This document shows, piece after piece, positions 1-9,862 of a DNA stretch of 64,000 nt. The notes beneath the pieces were generated by a model. The model had not been told where the DNA came from, made no database searches, and was given only the letters and a program-made list of their open reading frames with translations. The position numbers and the translations under genes were made by a program. This DNA comes from an uncultured Devosia sp. (GTDB lineage: Bacteria > Pseudomonadota > Alphaproteobacteria > Rhizobiales > Devosiaceae), in contig NZ_CAMLHM010000015.1 in assembly GCF_946479885.1 (NCBI RefSeq), forward strand, positions 1 through 64,000, given 5' to 3'. Each line of letters starts with the position of its first letter. Positions within the stretch are counted from its first letter, which is position 1.

Positions 1-47
1 GAGATCCGGAATAGTGACTGGAGTTCAGACGTGTGCTCTTCCGATCT
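1..47 (+). other. Illumina P7/Read-2 adapter remnant (not genomic)
   Basis: Bases 14-47 match the 34-nt TruSeq Read-2 adapter end to end (GTGACTGGAGTTCAGAC at its start, GCTCTTCCGATCT at its end). Bases 1-5 (GAGAT) match the end of the P7 flow-cell segment, leaving 6-13 as an 8-nt index. The order P7 tail, index, read-2 primer is exactly that of a library molecule. Genomic sequence therefore starts at about 48. Any reading frame crossing this point is chimeric. Confidence 0.97.
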
Positions 48-2405
48 CACGAGGCGCGAGGCCTCATAGCGCCACTCGAACCGGATCGCGGCGCGGTATG
101 GTCCGGTCTCAACCACCTCGGCACTCACCAGGGCGTCCACCGGCCAGCTGCGATCCTCGAAATAATCGTCGATATCCCAGGCATCGAAGTCGATCGGGAT
201 ATCCTGGTGCGCAACAAAGGCATTGCCCACCTTGCCCGCCATGATGACTTCGCGGCCCGCCCGCTTGTCGAACAGCGAGATCAACTGCCCTTTTTCGTTG
301 AACCGGGCACGCAGCGCGGCATTCTCCAGCAAGACCGGAGAAACCACCAAGCTTTCTTGCGGCAAGCTTGACGCTGCCTCGGTCAGCACCACCTCAAGCG
401 TCGAGAGCCCGGCAACATCAGTGACCGGCACCGCGCGAGCGCGCCTGCCATCGGCAAATGTCACCGTTTGCGCAGCGACCTCGACACCCCCGATACGGGC
501 CGCTCCGGTGCCCTCAGGCAGATGCACCAGGCCCGACCGGCTGTGGCTGGCGGCATTGAGCACCACATGCCTGCCCTGCCCCGCCAGCGCCCCGGCGAGC
601 CGCTGCTGCAGCGCCTCCGCCTGGGCGAAGAAGCCGGCATATTCGCTATCGCTGTCATCATAGACCGGCCCGATCGACGTCCCCGGCAGGATGTCGTGGA
701 ACTGGTTGAGCAGCACGACTTCCCAGAGCTTTTCCAGCTCCTCATGGGGATAGTCCACGCCTTGCCGGCGCGCCATGACACCCAGCAGCTCAAGCACGTG
801 CAGCGCCTGTTCGGCGCGGCGGTTGTTCTGCTTGTTCTTGGCCACCGAGGTCAGCGTACCGCGGTGATATTCGAGATAGAGCTCGCCCACCCAGCGCGGA
901 AACGCCTCGGGCTCCCGGCGCATGCGGTCCACCAGCCGTTCGAAATAGGGCGCCATCGGCTCATGCCGGATCTTGGGGCAACCCGGAATGCCGCGCTCCA
1001 TGCGGCGCACATTTTCCAGCATGCCCCGCGTCGGTCCGCCGCCACCATCGCCATGGCCATAGACCAGGAACAGCTCGTCATGCAGTCCCTGCTGGCTGAA
1101 GCGCTTCCAGGTCCCCATCACATGGCTGGGGACCAGATCGGGGCAATAGGTGGTGTTGATCCCGTCATACTCGTAGCGCTGGGTGGTGAGGAAATAGGTC
1201 GGCACCTGCGTGCCATCCAGCCCCTGCCAGAAGAAGATCTCATGCGGCATGCGGTTGGTGTCGTTCCAGCTCATCTTGTGTGTGATGAAGATGTCGAGAC
1301 CCGACTGCGCCATAAGTTGCGGCAGCGCCGCGGTATAGCCGAACGTGTCAGGCAGCCAGACGATACGCGGCTTCACGCCGAACTTGTCCTGGTGGTAGCG
1401 CGAGCCCTTGACGATATGGCGCACCAGGCTCTCGCCCGAGGCGATCACCACGTCGGGTTCGAGCCACAACGCGCCCTCGATTTCAAAGCGCCCGGCCTTC
1501 ACCTGCCCCGACAGGCGATCGAACAGCTCCGGATAATCCTTATCCAGGTAATCGAGCAGCACGCCCTGGTTGTACATGAAGCGATAGTCTTCATACTCGT
1601 CCATCAGGGCCAGCGCATTGGCCATCGAGCGGGCCATCTTCTGGCGCGTCTCCCGCACCCGCCACAGCCAGGCCACGTCGATATGGGTATGCCCCGTCGC
1701 CACGATCTCCGGCATGGCATCGGCATCGGCTTCCGCATAGATCGCGTCGGCGCGAGCCCGGGCCGCCTCGAGGCTGGCGGCGAAGCGCTGGGCATCGCCT
1801 GGGCGGAAATCGATCAGGTCGAGCGCCTCGTCGATATGGCGCAGCAACCGCGCCCGCCTCGCATCGTCCGCCTTGAGCAGCCGCGCCACGTCCAGCGGCA
1901 CCTTGAGGTCATAATAGACAATCTCGGCCAGCCGATCATGCGTCACCAGCTCGACGCCGAAGCCGAGCTGGCGCCGGTCCTCGATCGTCCCGGCCTCGAT
2001 CAGGATGTCGAACACCTGTCCGGCAGCGGCACCATCGGTCAGCCTGAATTCCCGGTGATTGCCGTCGCCGCCCTGGGCAATCCGCCCATCAAGCCGCACC
2101 AGCAGTTGCGGATCGCTGCGGCCCATCACCGAGCCGAACTGGGCATGCACTCGGCCAAACAAGGCCCGGCCCGCCAGCTCTTGCGGAATGGTGACCTGCC
2201 CGCCAAACCAGTAATAGCCGTCCGGCTCGCCCCAGATCAGGTCGCGATCGACCCTCGTCCAGCCGCTCCAGTCCTCGTCGGGCACGGTACCGCGCTCGAC
2301 ATTGTCGGCCGCCCGATAATGCAACGATGCAAAAACTGCTGATGGCACAAAGATTCGCTCGCGCAGAACGGCGAGCAGACGGTCAAGCTTGGCAAGGCGG
2401 GGCAT
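48..2405 (-). CDS. Alpha-mannosidase, GH38 (3' end missing)
   Basis: Reads from ATG at 2405 leftwards for 786 codons without a stop until the adapter interrupts it; family members are about 1000 residues, so roughly the last fifth (C-terminal beta domains) is absent. The N-terminal part (about 1-230) is the usual GH38 accessory domain. The catalytic domain follows with the zinc-binding motif GHTHIDVAWLW (H239, D243) and the nucleophile motif WLPDTFGYT (D353). The family hydrolyses terminal alpha-mannosides. No signal peptide is visible, so it is probably cytoplasmic. It is divergent from the AraC regulator at 2543, which could control it. The frame runs on into the adapter, producing the artefactual tail RSEEHTSELQS. 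Confidence 0.93.
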
Positions 2406-2542
2406 GGAACATTCGCTGGTTTGCTACCAGCGCCTTCTAGGCCAGATCGCGCCGCATCGCCAGATATCTGGACCGGCAATCACCAACGCCGGATGGTCGA
2501 TCCACCGCTTGTTTCCAGACGGATTGTAGCTATTATTACCGA

Positions 2543-3529
2543 ATGCTTGACCTTCCGTCTCCCGACCCGGCCCCACCACTGGCCATGGACGCCCTGAGCG
2601 AAGTCCTGCAGGATTTCCGCCTCACCGGCGTCAGCTATGGCCGCTGCGAATTGCGGGAGCCCTGGGGCCTCGATTTTGCCGAGCAGAAGCTGCTCCGCTT
2701 CCACTTCGTCAGCGAGGGTACCTGCTGGCTGCACACCGACGCCAATGGCTGGCAGCAATTGCAGGAGGGCGATCTTGTCCTGCTGCCGCAGGGCGTGGCC
2801 CACAAGCTGGCCGGTTGCCCCGATACGCCAGGCGGTACCCTCACGGGCTGCCAGATCACCGGCTTCGGCGGCAATGTCTGCTCGGTGGTGCAACCGGGCG
2901 ATGGTGTCACGACCACCCTGTTCAGCGGCTCGATGGAACTGGGCTCGCTGGCACTGCACCCCCTGCTCGAGGCCATGCCCGAGGTGTTGCAGGGCTGCGA
3001 CGTCGCCTCCCGGGATCCCCTGGTCAAGCCGCTGCTCGACACCATGACGATAGAAGCGGCGCAGCCGCGCATGGGCAGCGCCACCATCCTCTCGCGCATG
3101 GCCGACCTGGTCACGGCGCGCCTCATCCGGTGCTGGGCCGATTCCGCGCCCAATTCCACTACCGGTTGGCTCGCCGCCATCCGCGATCCCAGCATCGGCC
3201 GGGCACTGGCCGCCATCCATCGCGATCCGGGCAGCAACTGGACCCTGGAACGGCTGGCCTCGGTTGCCGGGCAATCGCGGTCCGTCTTCGCCGAGCGCTT
3301 CAGCGCCCTGATGCGCGAGGGACCGGCGCACTATCTCGGTCGCTGGCGCATGCAACTGGCCCATGCCTGGCTGGCCGGCGATGGCCTGGCGGTCGCTGAC
3401 GTGGCCTTCCGCCTGGGCTACGAGTCCGAGGCGTCTTTCTCCCGCGCCTTCAAGCGCATAGTCGGCAAGCCGCCCGGTCTGGTCCGGCGCGAAGGCTCCG
3501 GACGAAAAGACATATCTTTCGGATTTTAA
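2543..3529 (+). CDS. AraC-family regulator with N-terminal cupin
   Basis: A 328-residue protein. Residues about 20-200 form a cupin-like ligand-binding domain (HFVSEGTCWLHTD, then GDLVLLPQGVAHKLAG, typical of the cupin subset of AraC proteins). Residues about 220-315 are a double helix-turn-helix AraC domain (LERLASVAGQSRSVFAERF, then VADVAFRLGYESEASFSRAF). It is divergent from the mannosidase and 59 bp upstream of the co-oriented MFS exporter. In this subfamily the regulator commonly controls an adjacent exporter or oxidoreductase, so the MFS gene is the likelier target. The ligand cannot be read from the sequence. Confidence 0.9.
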   Translation: MLDLPSPDPAPPLAMDALSEVLQDFRLTGVSYGRCELREPWGLDFAEQKLLRFHFVSEGTCWLHTDANGWQQLQEGDLVLLPQGVAHKLAGCPDTPGGTLTGCQITGFGGNVCSVVQPGDGVTTTLFSGSMELGSLALHPLLEAMPEVLQGCDVASRDPLVKPLLDTMTIEAAQPRMGSATILSRMADLVTARLIRCWADSAPNSTTGWLAAIRDPSIGRALAAIHRDPGSNWTLERLASVAGQSRSVFAERFSALMREGPAHYLGRWRMQLAHAWLAGDGLAVADVAFRLGYESEASFSRAFKRIVGKPPGLVRREGSGRKDISFGF

Positions 3530-3588
3530 GCCGCAGTTCGTCCGAGAATAGCCGCCTATATACGGGCTCCAATTTCCTGGAGCTCCCC

Positions 3589-4779
3589 ATGACAGACGCA
3601 ACGTATGATGCCGGCGCGTCGGGCATCCCCAACCGCTGGTCGCCCAGTATCTGGATGTCGGTGGTCTCGATGGCCGCCGCCACCTTTGCCCTGGTCTCCG
3701 CCGAATTCCTCCCCGCCGGGCTGCTGACGCCGATGGCGGCTGACCTCGGGATCAGCGAGGGCACGGCCGGGCAGGTCGTCACCGCCACCGCCACGGTGGG
3801 CGCGGTCGCTGCGCTCTTTGCCAACGTTGTCATTGGCCGACTCAACCGCAAGACGGTGCTGGTGGGTCTGAGCGCCCTTGCCGTCGTCTCGAACCTAGTG
3901 GCAGCCTTTGCCACCGACTTCTGGATATTGCTGCTGGCCCGCGCCGGGCTGGGCATTGCGCTGAGTGGCTTCTGGTCGCTCTCGGCCGCGGTGGTCGCGC
4001 GCCTGGTTGGCGTCAAGGCCCTGGGCCGCGGCATGTCGATCATCTTCATCGGCGTTTCGCTGGCCACCATCGCCGCCCCCTCGATCGGCGCCGTCATCAG
4101 CGACTGGATCGGCTGGCGCGCCGCCATGACAGCAACCGCGGCCGCCGCGGTCCTCGCCATGCTGCTGCAGGCAGTCAGCCTGCCGAGCCTGCCCGCCAGC
4201 GAGAGCAACAGCCTGTTCGAAGTGTTCCGCCTCACCGCCCGGCGCGGCGTGCAGCTGGGCATGCTGGCCATCATTCTCGTGGTGACCGGCCATTTCTCGG
4301 CCTTCGTCTATGTCCGCGCCTATCTTGAGCAGGTCACGCAATTGCCGACCGCCACCGTTGCCCTGGCTCTGCTCGGCTATGGCGTAGCCAGCGTCGTCGG
4401 CAATGTCGTTGGCGGCAAGATGGCGGACAGCAATGTGCGCACCGCCCTGGTCTTTACCGGCCTGGTGCTGGGCGGCGCCATTCTGGGGCTGATGCTGTGG
4501 GGCGGTTCTGCAGCGCCGGCTTTGGCTCTGGTGGCGCTCTGGGGCTTCGGTTTTGGCACCGCCCCCATCGTGCTGCAGACCAAGCTCTCCAAGGAGGCGC
4601 TCGATGCCCTCGAAGCATCGGGCAGCCTGGTGGTGGTCTGCTTCCAGGTGGCCATCGCCCTCGGCGCCGCCATCGGCGGGCAGCTTGTGGACGTCTATGG
4701 CGTCGCCAGCGCCCTGCTGTTCGCCGGCATCGTGGCCCTGCTCGCCTTGCCGGTAGCCCTCGCCTCCAAGCGCACCTGA
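3589..4779 (+). CDS. MFS transporter, DHA1 (NepI-like) family
   Basis: A 396-residue integral membrane protein with about 12 hydrophobic segments. The sequence SAEFLPAGLLTPMAADLGIS early on and a GRLNRKTVLVG loop between helices 2 and 3 are typical of DHA1 drug/nucleoside or sugar efflux permeases (NepI, AraJ-like). It probably exports a small molecule by proton antiport; the substrate is not predictable. It follows the AraC regulator by 59 bp on the same strand and ends before a strong hairpin. Confidence 0.88.
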   Translation: MTDATYDAGASGIPNRWSPSIWMSVVSMAAATFALVSAEFLPAGLLTPMAADLGISEGTAGQVVTATATVGAVAALFANVVIGRLNRKTVLVGLSALAVVSNLVAAFATDFWILLLARAGLGIALSGFWSLSAAVVARLVGVKALGRGMSIIFIGVSLATIAAPSIGAVISDWIGWRAAMTATAAAAVLAMLLQAVSLPSLPASESNSLFEVFRLTARRGVQLGMLAIILVVTGHFSAFVYVRAYLEQVTQLPTATVALALLGYGVASVVGNVVGGKMADSNVRTALVFTGLVLGGAILGLMLWGGSAAPALALVALWGFGFGTAPIVLQTKLSKEALDALEASGSLVVVCFQVAIALGAAIGGQLVDVYGVASALLFAGIVALLALPVALASKRT

Positions 4780-4786
4780 CCCCGTG

Positions 4787-4812
4787 GCGCCGCCCCTGAC
4801 GGTGGGCGGCGC
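4787..4812. terminator. GC-rich hairpin between convergent genes
   Basis: A perfect 9-bp stem (GCGCCGCCC / GGGCGGCGC) with an 8-nt loop lies between the convergent MFS gene and the sigma54 activator gene. It probably ends transcription from both sides. There is no long T tract. Confidence 0.6.
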
Positions 4813-4862
4813 GTTCTCCATACCCCTGTCTGGCGTGTTCACAGTCCCCGCCGCCCCGTCGC

Positions 4863-6707
4863 TCAGCCTCTGGGCTCCTTCCAGACAAGACGCCGATACA
4901 GCGTGGAGCGATCGACGTTCAACGCACGGGCCGCCGCGGACAGGTTTCCCTTGTGCAGGTCGACAGCGCTGCGCATCGCCGCTTCGGTGAGTTTGCCGAG
5001 ATCCCCGTGCAACGATGCGGTTGACGCGGCCTGGACCACGGATCGCGGCAAAACCGCCAGGCTGATCGGTTCGCCCGGATCGTGCAGAGCCGCAATGGTT
5101 CGCAGGCAGCCGGCCAACTCGCGGAAGTTGCCGGGCCAGTGACAGAGCGCAAGCTGCTCCAATACCGGCTCCGGCAGAAGGCCATGCGCTGGCGAGATTT
5201 GACGCCACAAGGACGAGACCACGGCGCGCCGATCAGGCAGTTCGGCCAATGTGGGAAGCCTGATCGTGTATTGCGCGATGCGGAAATAGAGATCGGCACG
5301 GAAGGTGCCGGCTTCCACCATGGCATTGAGGTCGCGGTTGGTGGCGCAGATGGGAACAAAATCGGCCTTGTGAGGCGTTCCCCCACCAAGCGGCGAGATT
5401 TCCTTGTCCTGCAGGACGCGGAGCAGGCGCGATTGCAGCAGCAGCGGCATGTCGCCGATTTCGTCGAGGAAGAGGATGCCACCTTCGGCCTGCTGAACCA
5501 GACCCTTGGCGCCCTGCTTGCGCGCCCCGGTGAAGGCGCCCGGTTCATAGCCGAAGAGCTCCGCTTCGATCAGCGATTCAGGGAGCGCGGCGCAGTTGAC
5601 GGCGACAAAGGGCTTGCCGCCGCGGACGGACTGGGCGTGCAGGTGGCGAGCGAAGACCTCCTTGCCGACGCCCGTCTCGCCAGTGATGAGCAAGGGTATT
5701 TCGGCATTGACCAGGCGAACCGCCTTGGCAAGGTCGGCGCGGGTCTGCGGGGTGAGAAAGGGCGCGGGCTGGACGGACCTGGCGACGCCCGCAGGCAGGC
5801 CGGCAACACGGCTCCTGACGACGCGTGGCTGGCTGATGGCGGCAAAGTACCGCTCGCCGCCGCGGGTACGGAGCTCGCCGCGATCCATGGCAAGGTCAGC
5901 CCCTTCGAATATCTCCTCACGGGTGGATTGGCGCAGCGCCTTGCGGTCAAGGCCAACCAGATGAAGGGCGCGCCGATTGCCCGCGACGAGCCTGGCGCCA
6001 TCGAAAACGAGAATACCCTCGCGCGCCGTGCCCAGCAGATCGGCCGAGCGGTGGAAGCGCACCACGGTCATCTCCCCAAAATCGCGCGCGAAGAAGCGAT
6101 GCTCGATCTGCTCGACGGCGAGGCGGATCAGGCCCATGGCGTGGGTGTGCTCGGCGGATGCGTGGCCTGACATGTCGAGGACCCCAGCGAGCTTGCCGTA
6201 GGGGTCGAAGATCGGGCTGGCGGCGCAGTGGAGAATGCCGTGCGGCTCGAAGAAGTGTTCGGCCCCGTGCACCTCGATGGCGCGGCGTTCGGCCATGGCC
6301 GTTCCGATAGCGTTGGTGCCGGTGACGGTTTCGGACCATGCAACGCCGGGGCGCAGGGCGACCGCTGCCGCCTGCCCCGCAAATTCGGGGCTGCCGGCAG
6401 TGTCGAGCACGATGCCCTTGGCATCGGTGAGGATGACCACGCTGTCGGTCAGCTTGGCTTCGATACGCAGCGAAACCAGTTCGGAGCGCGAGAGCAGGCG
6501 CAGGGTCTCGTTCCGCTCGTGCAGGGCTCGCAATTCGGCGGTGGTCATCGGCTCGGCCCGGATGGCGCTGCCCGCGTCGAGACCCTGCTCGGCGCAGCGC
6601 TGCCACGACCGCAGGATCGGTGGCGGTACCAGGCCATCGGGTGGCATGTGGCCAGAGAAGAATTTTTCGCGGGCCGATGCAAGGGCCGTGGCAGACGCCA
6701 AGTTCAT
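4863..6707 (-). CDS. acoR: AcoR-type sigma54-dependent activator
   Basis: A 614-residue bacterial enhancer-binding protein. An N-terminal GAF-like sensor (about 60-220) is followed by a short PAS-like linker. The AAA+ domain carries Walker A GETGVGKE, an intact sigma54-contacting GAFTGA motif and Walker B ILFLDEIGD; a C-terminal Fis-type helix-turn-helix ends at LNVDRSTLYRRL. It matches the AcoR family that activates acetoin/alcohol catabolism genes in response to acetaldehyde-generating substrates. The start at 6707 has a good GGGAGGA site 7 nt upstream. It is divergent from the aldehyde dehydrogenase, which has a sigma54 promoter, so that gene is almost certainly its target. The inducer is inferred from the family. 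Confidence 0.92.
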   Translation of the reverse strand: MNLASATALASAREKFFSGHMPPDGLVPPPILRSWQRCAEQGLDAGSAIRAEPMTTAELRALHERNETLRLLSRSELVSLRIEAKLTDSVVILTDAKGIVLDTAGSPEFAGQAAAVALRPGVAWSETVTGTNAIGTAMAERRAIEVHGAEHFFEPHGILHCAASPIFDPYGKLAGVLDMSGHASAEHTHAMGLIRLAVEQIEHRFFARDFGEMTVVRFHRSADLLGTAREGILVFDGARLVAGNRRALHLVGLDRKALRQSTREEIFEGADLAMDRGELRTRGGERYFAAISQPRVVRSRVAGLPAGVARSVQPAPFLTPQTRADLAKAVRLVNAEIPLLITGETGVGKEVFARHLHAQSVRGGKPFVAVNCAALPESLIEAELFGYEPGAFTGARKQGAKGLVQQAEGGILFLDEIGDMPLLLQSRLLRVLQDKEISPLGGGTPHKADFVPICATNRDLNAMVEAGTFRADLYFRIAQYTIRLPTLAELPDRRAVVSSLWRQISPAHGLLPEPVLEQLALCHWPGNFRELAGCLRTIAALHDPGEPISLAVLPRSVVQAASTASLHGDLGKLTEAAMRSAVDLHKGNLSAAARALNVDRSTLYRRLVWKEPRG

Positions 6708-6735
6708 CTCTCAATCCTCCCTATTGTGGCAGTTT

Positions 6736-6749
6736 GCAACAGGTGTTGC
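6736..6749. promoter_or_regulatory. Candidate upstream activating site for the AcoR-like activator
   Basis: A perfect palindrome, GCAACA-GG-TGTTGC, lies in the divergent region about 112 bp upstream of the -24 element of the aldehyde dehydrogenase promoter. A second, imperfect copy (TGCGGCAAAGTGTTGCA, 6769-6785) follows. Spacing and symmetry fit enhancer sites for a sigma54 activator; binding is inferred. Confidence 0.55.
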
Positions 6750-6860
6750 GCCCGCCATCGTTCTAGGTTGCGGCAAAGTGTTGCACCTGAACTTCCGGTC
6801 CGTCCAGAAAATTGCGACGCGGGAATAGCTCCGCTTTTGCATCAATGACTTAGCCTCTAC

Positions 6861-6876
6861 TGGCACAGCGGTTGCA
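6861..6876 (+). promoter_or_regulatory. Sigma54 (-24/-12) promoter
   Basis: TGGCAC-N5-TTGCA matches the sigma54 consensus TGGCAC-N5-TTGCW exactly, including the spacing. It lies 33 bp upstream of the aldehyde dehydrogenase start, and transcription would begin near 6886. The divergent AcoR-type activator with an intact GAFTGA motif supports it. Confidence 0.88.
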
Positions 6877-6908
6877 GAGACATGGCCATCCAATAAAGGG
6901 AGGATGCC

Positions 6909-8429
<1,521 letters not shown>

Positions 8430-8440
8430 CGCGACAGTGT

Positions 8441-8481
8441 GCCGGAGTGGCCCGCGGATCGGTCCGCGGGGCACTCCCGGC
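8441..8481. terminator. Long hairpin between convergent genes
   Basis: An inner perfect 8-bp stem, CCCGCGGA-TCGG-TCCGCGGG (8451-8470), extends through one mismatch into GAGTG/CACTC and then GCCGG/CCGGC. It sits between the convergent aldehyde dehydrogenase and BON genes and could terminate both. Confidence 0.7.
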
Positions 8482-8496
8482 CCGCCCATCGCCGTT

Positions 8497-8793
8497 TCAG
8501 GCGGCCGCGGGCAGCACGACATCCAAACCCCGGGCGATCCTCAGATCGTTCACGACGTCGTCGCAGCAGTAGAGGTCTTGCAGGATCGCGGTGGCAAGGT
8601 CGATTTCCTCGTCGGTATCGACAACGCCTCTCAGCACGACGCGGCTTGCCTCGACGGCCACCGCAATATTGGACGGATCGAGGAATGGATTGGCCCAAAG
8701 CGCCTGGGTCACCCGCTCGGCGATGTTGTCATCGATGCGTGCTCTGCCGGGCCTGCTGGCCGCTGCAAACACGCCTGTTGCTGTCATTGCCAT
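8497..8793 (-). CDS. Small BON-domain protein
   Basis: A 98-residue protein consisting almost entirely of one BON domain (DDNIAERVTQALWANPFLDPSNIAVAVEASRVVLRGVVDT, read in overlapping pieces), a fold associated with membrane or phospholipid binding. The start at 8793 was chosen because AAGGAG lies 6 nt upstream; a longer reading from 8940 lacks a ribosome site. There is no obvious signal peptide. An adjacent cysteine pair (LYCCDD) is present. Its role is unknown; it shares the intergenic region with fnrL. Confidence 0.75.
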   Translation of the reverse strand: MAMTATGVFAAASRPGRARIDDNIAERVTQALWANPFLDPSNIAVAVEASRVVLRGVVDTDEEIDLATAILQDLYCCDDVVNDLRIARGLDVVLPAAA

Positions 8794-9142
8794 TTCCAAC
8801 TCCTTGGCTACGGCGACAGATTGGCCTCGGACGAACCGACATTCCTTGCGCCAGATCAAATCCGTCTCCGGCTTCAATCTGCCGCCATCTCGCGCGCAAG
8901 GAAATTTATCGTTCACTATCATTGGTTTAGTTTCAGGCATCTCCGAGTATGCTCTTGCTGCATCGCTGGTCTGAACTGGGCGGGCGGCCCGTGCCGCGGT
9001 GCCGCAGTACCGGTCCGGCAGCTATCTGGTAGGGCATGGAACGAAGCAGCTTGGGGACGACAAATGTCAATTTTCGTCCCGCCAATGTCCTTAGGATGGT
9101 CCCGCGCCAAGGCGTGACTTGTCGCCCAACCAAGAAGCACCG
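8794..9142. other. Intergenic region, BON gene / fnrL
   Basis: 349 bp between the divergent BON-domain gene and fnrL. No convincing gene was found on either strand, and no TTGA-N6-TCAA palindrome, so fnrL itself does not appear to carry the box seen at the other low-oxygen genes. AT-richer DNA around 8896-8935 (TTTATCGTTCACTATCATTGG and neighbours) may hold the promoters. Confidence 0.5.
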
Positions 9143-9862
9143 ATGTCGAGCATCCATCTGCCTGAGGAAGAGCCTCGCGCGTGCCAGCGCTGCAATGTCC
9201 GGCATAGTGGCATCTGCGGCGTGCTGGATGTCGCGCAGTTGCACGCGCTGGCCCGCCACACGCGCTTAAGCCGCCACGAAGTCGGTTCCGAGCTGTTCGG
9301 CGACGAGACCGACATCACCAGTTACGCCAACATCGTGAGCGGCGTGATCAAGCTGATGAAGGTGCTCGAAGACGGCCGCCAGCAGGTGGTCGGTCTCAAG
9401 TTCGCCAATGACTTCATCGGGCGGGTGCACGCCACCTCCAATACACTGTCGGCCGAGACGGCGTCGGAAGTCGAGCTCTGCCAGATTCCCCGTTCGATCC
9501 TCGAGGCGATGCTGGAGGACAACCGGACGCTCGAGCAAAGGCTCATGCGGGAGACCCTGCGGGAGCTGGACGAGGCACGGGAGTGGATGGTTACCCTGGG
9601 CCGCAAGTCCGCCGCGGAGCGCGTCGCGAGCTTCCTTTACCTCATCGCCGTGCATGTTCGCCCCGGCCTCGGCCATGCCGCCACCGAGATCGAGTACGAC
9701 CTGCCCCTGACGCGGAGCGACATGGCGGACTTTCTCGGTCTGTCGATCGAAACCGTGTCGCGACAGCTCACCGAATTGCGGCGGATGGAAATCGTGGTGA
9801 TCCGCAACAAGCGCCACGTGACCATCCCCGATACCGAGCGGCTGCGCCAGCGGGCTGGCTAG
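9143..9862 (+). CDS. fnrL: FNR-type oxygen sensor FnrL
   Basis: A 239-residue Crp/Fnr regulator. The N-terminal CQRCNVRHSGIC (C14, C17, C25) plus C113 in the beta-roll gives the four-cysteine set of alphaproteobacterial FnrL, which carries an oxygen-labile 4Fe-4S cluster. The HTH reads LGLSIETVSRQL with the E-x-x-S-R residues that read TTGAT half-sites. Under low oxygen it should dimerise and bind the TTGA-N6-TCAA boxes seen across this window. An in-frame TTG at 9119 would add 8 residues; ATG at 9143 is preferred. It overlaps convergent hemN by 4 nt. Confidence 0.93.
   Translation: MSSIHLPEEEPRACQRCNVRHSGICGVLDVAQLHALARHTRLSRHEVGSELFGDETDITSYANIVSGVIKLMKVLEDGRQQVVGLKFANDFIGRVHATSNTLSAETASEVELCQIPRSILEAMLEDNRTLEQRLMRETLRELDEAREWMVTLGRKSAAERVASFLYLIAVHVRPGLGHAATEIEYDLPLTRSDMADFLGLSIETVSRQLTELRRMEIVVIRNKRHVTIPDTERLRQRAG

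Noticed and set aside
468..2342. Long plus-strand open frame of 624 codons
   Set aside because: It is antisense to the GH38 mannosidase, rich in His/Arg/Gln without domain logic; the minus strand has clear catalytic motifs.
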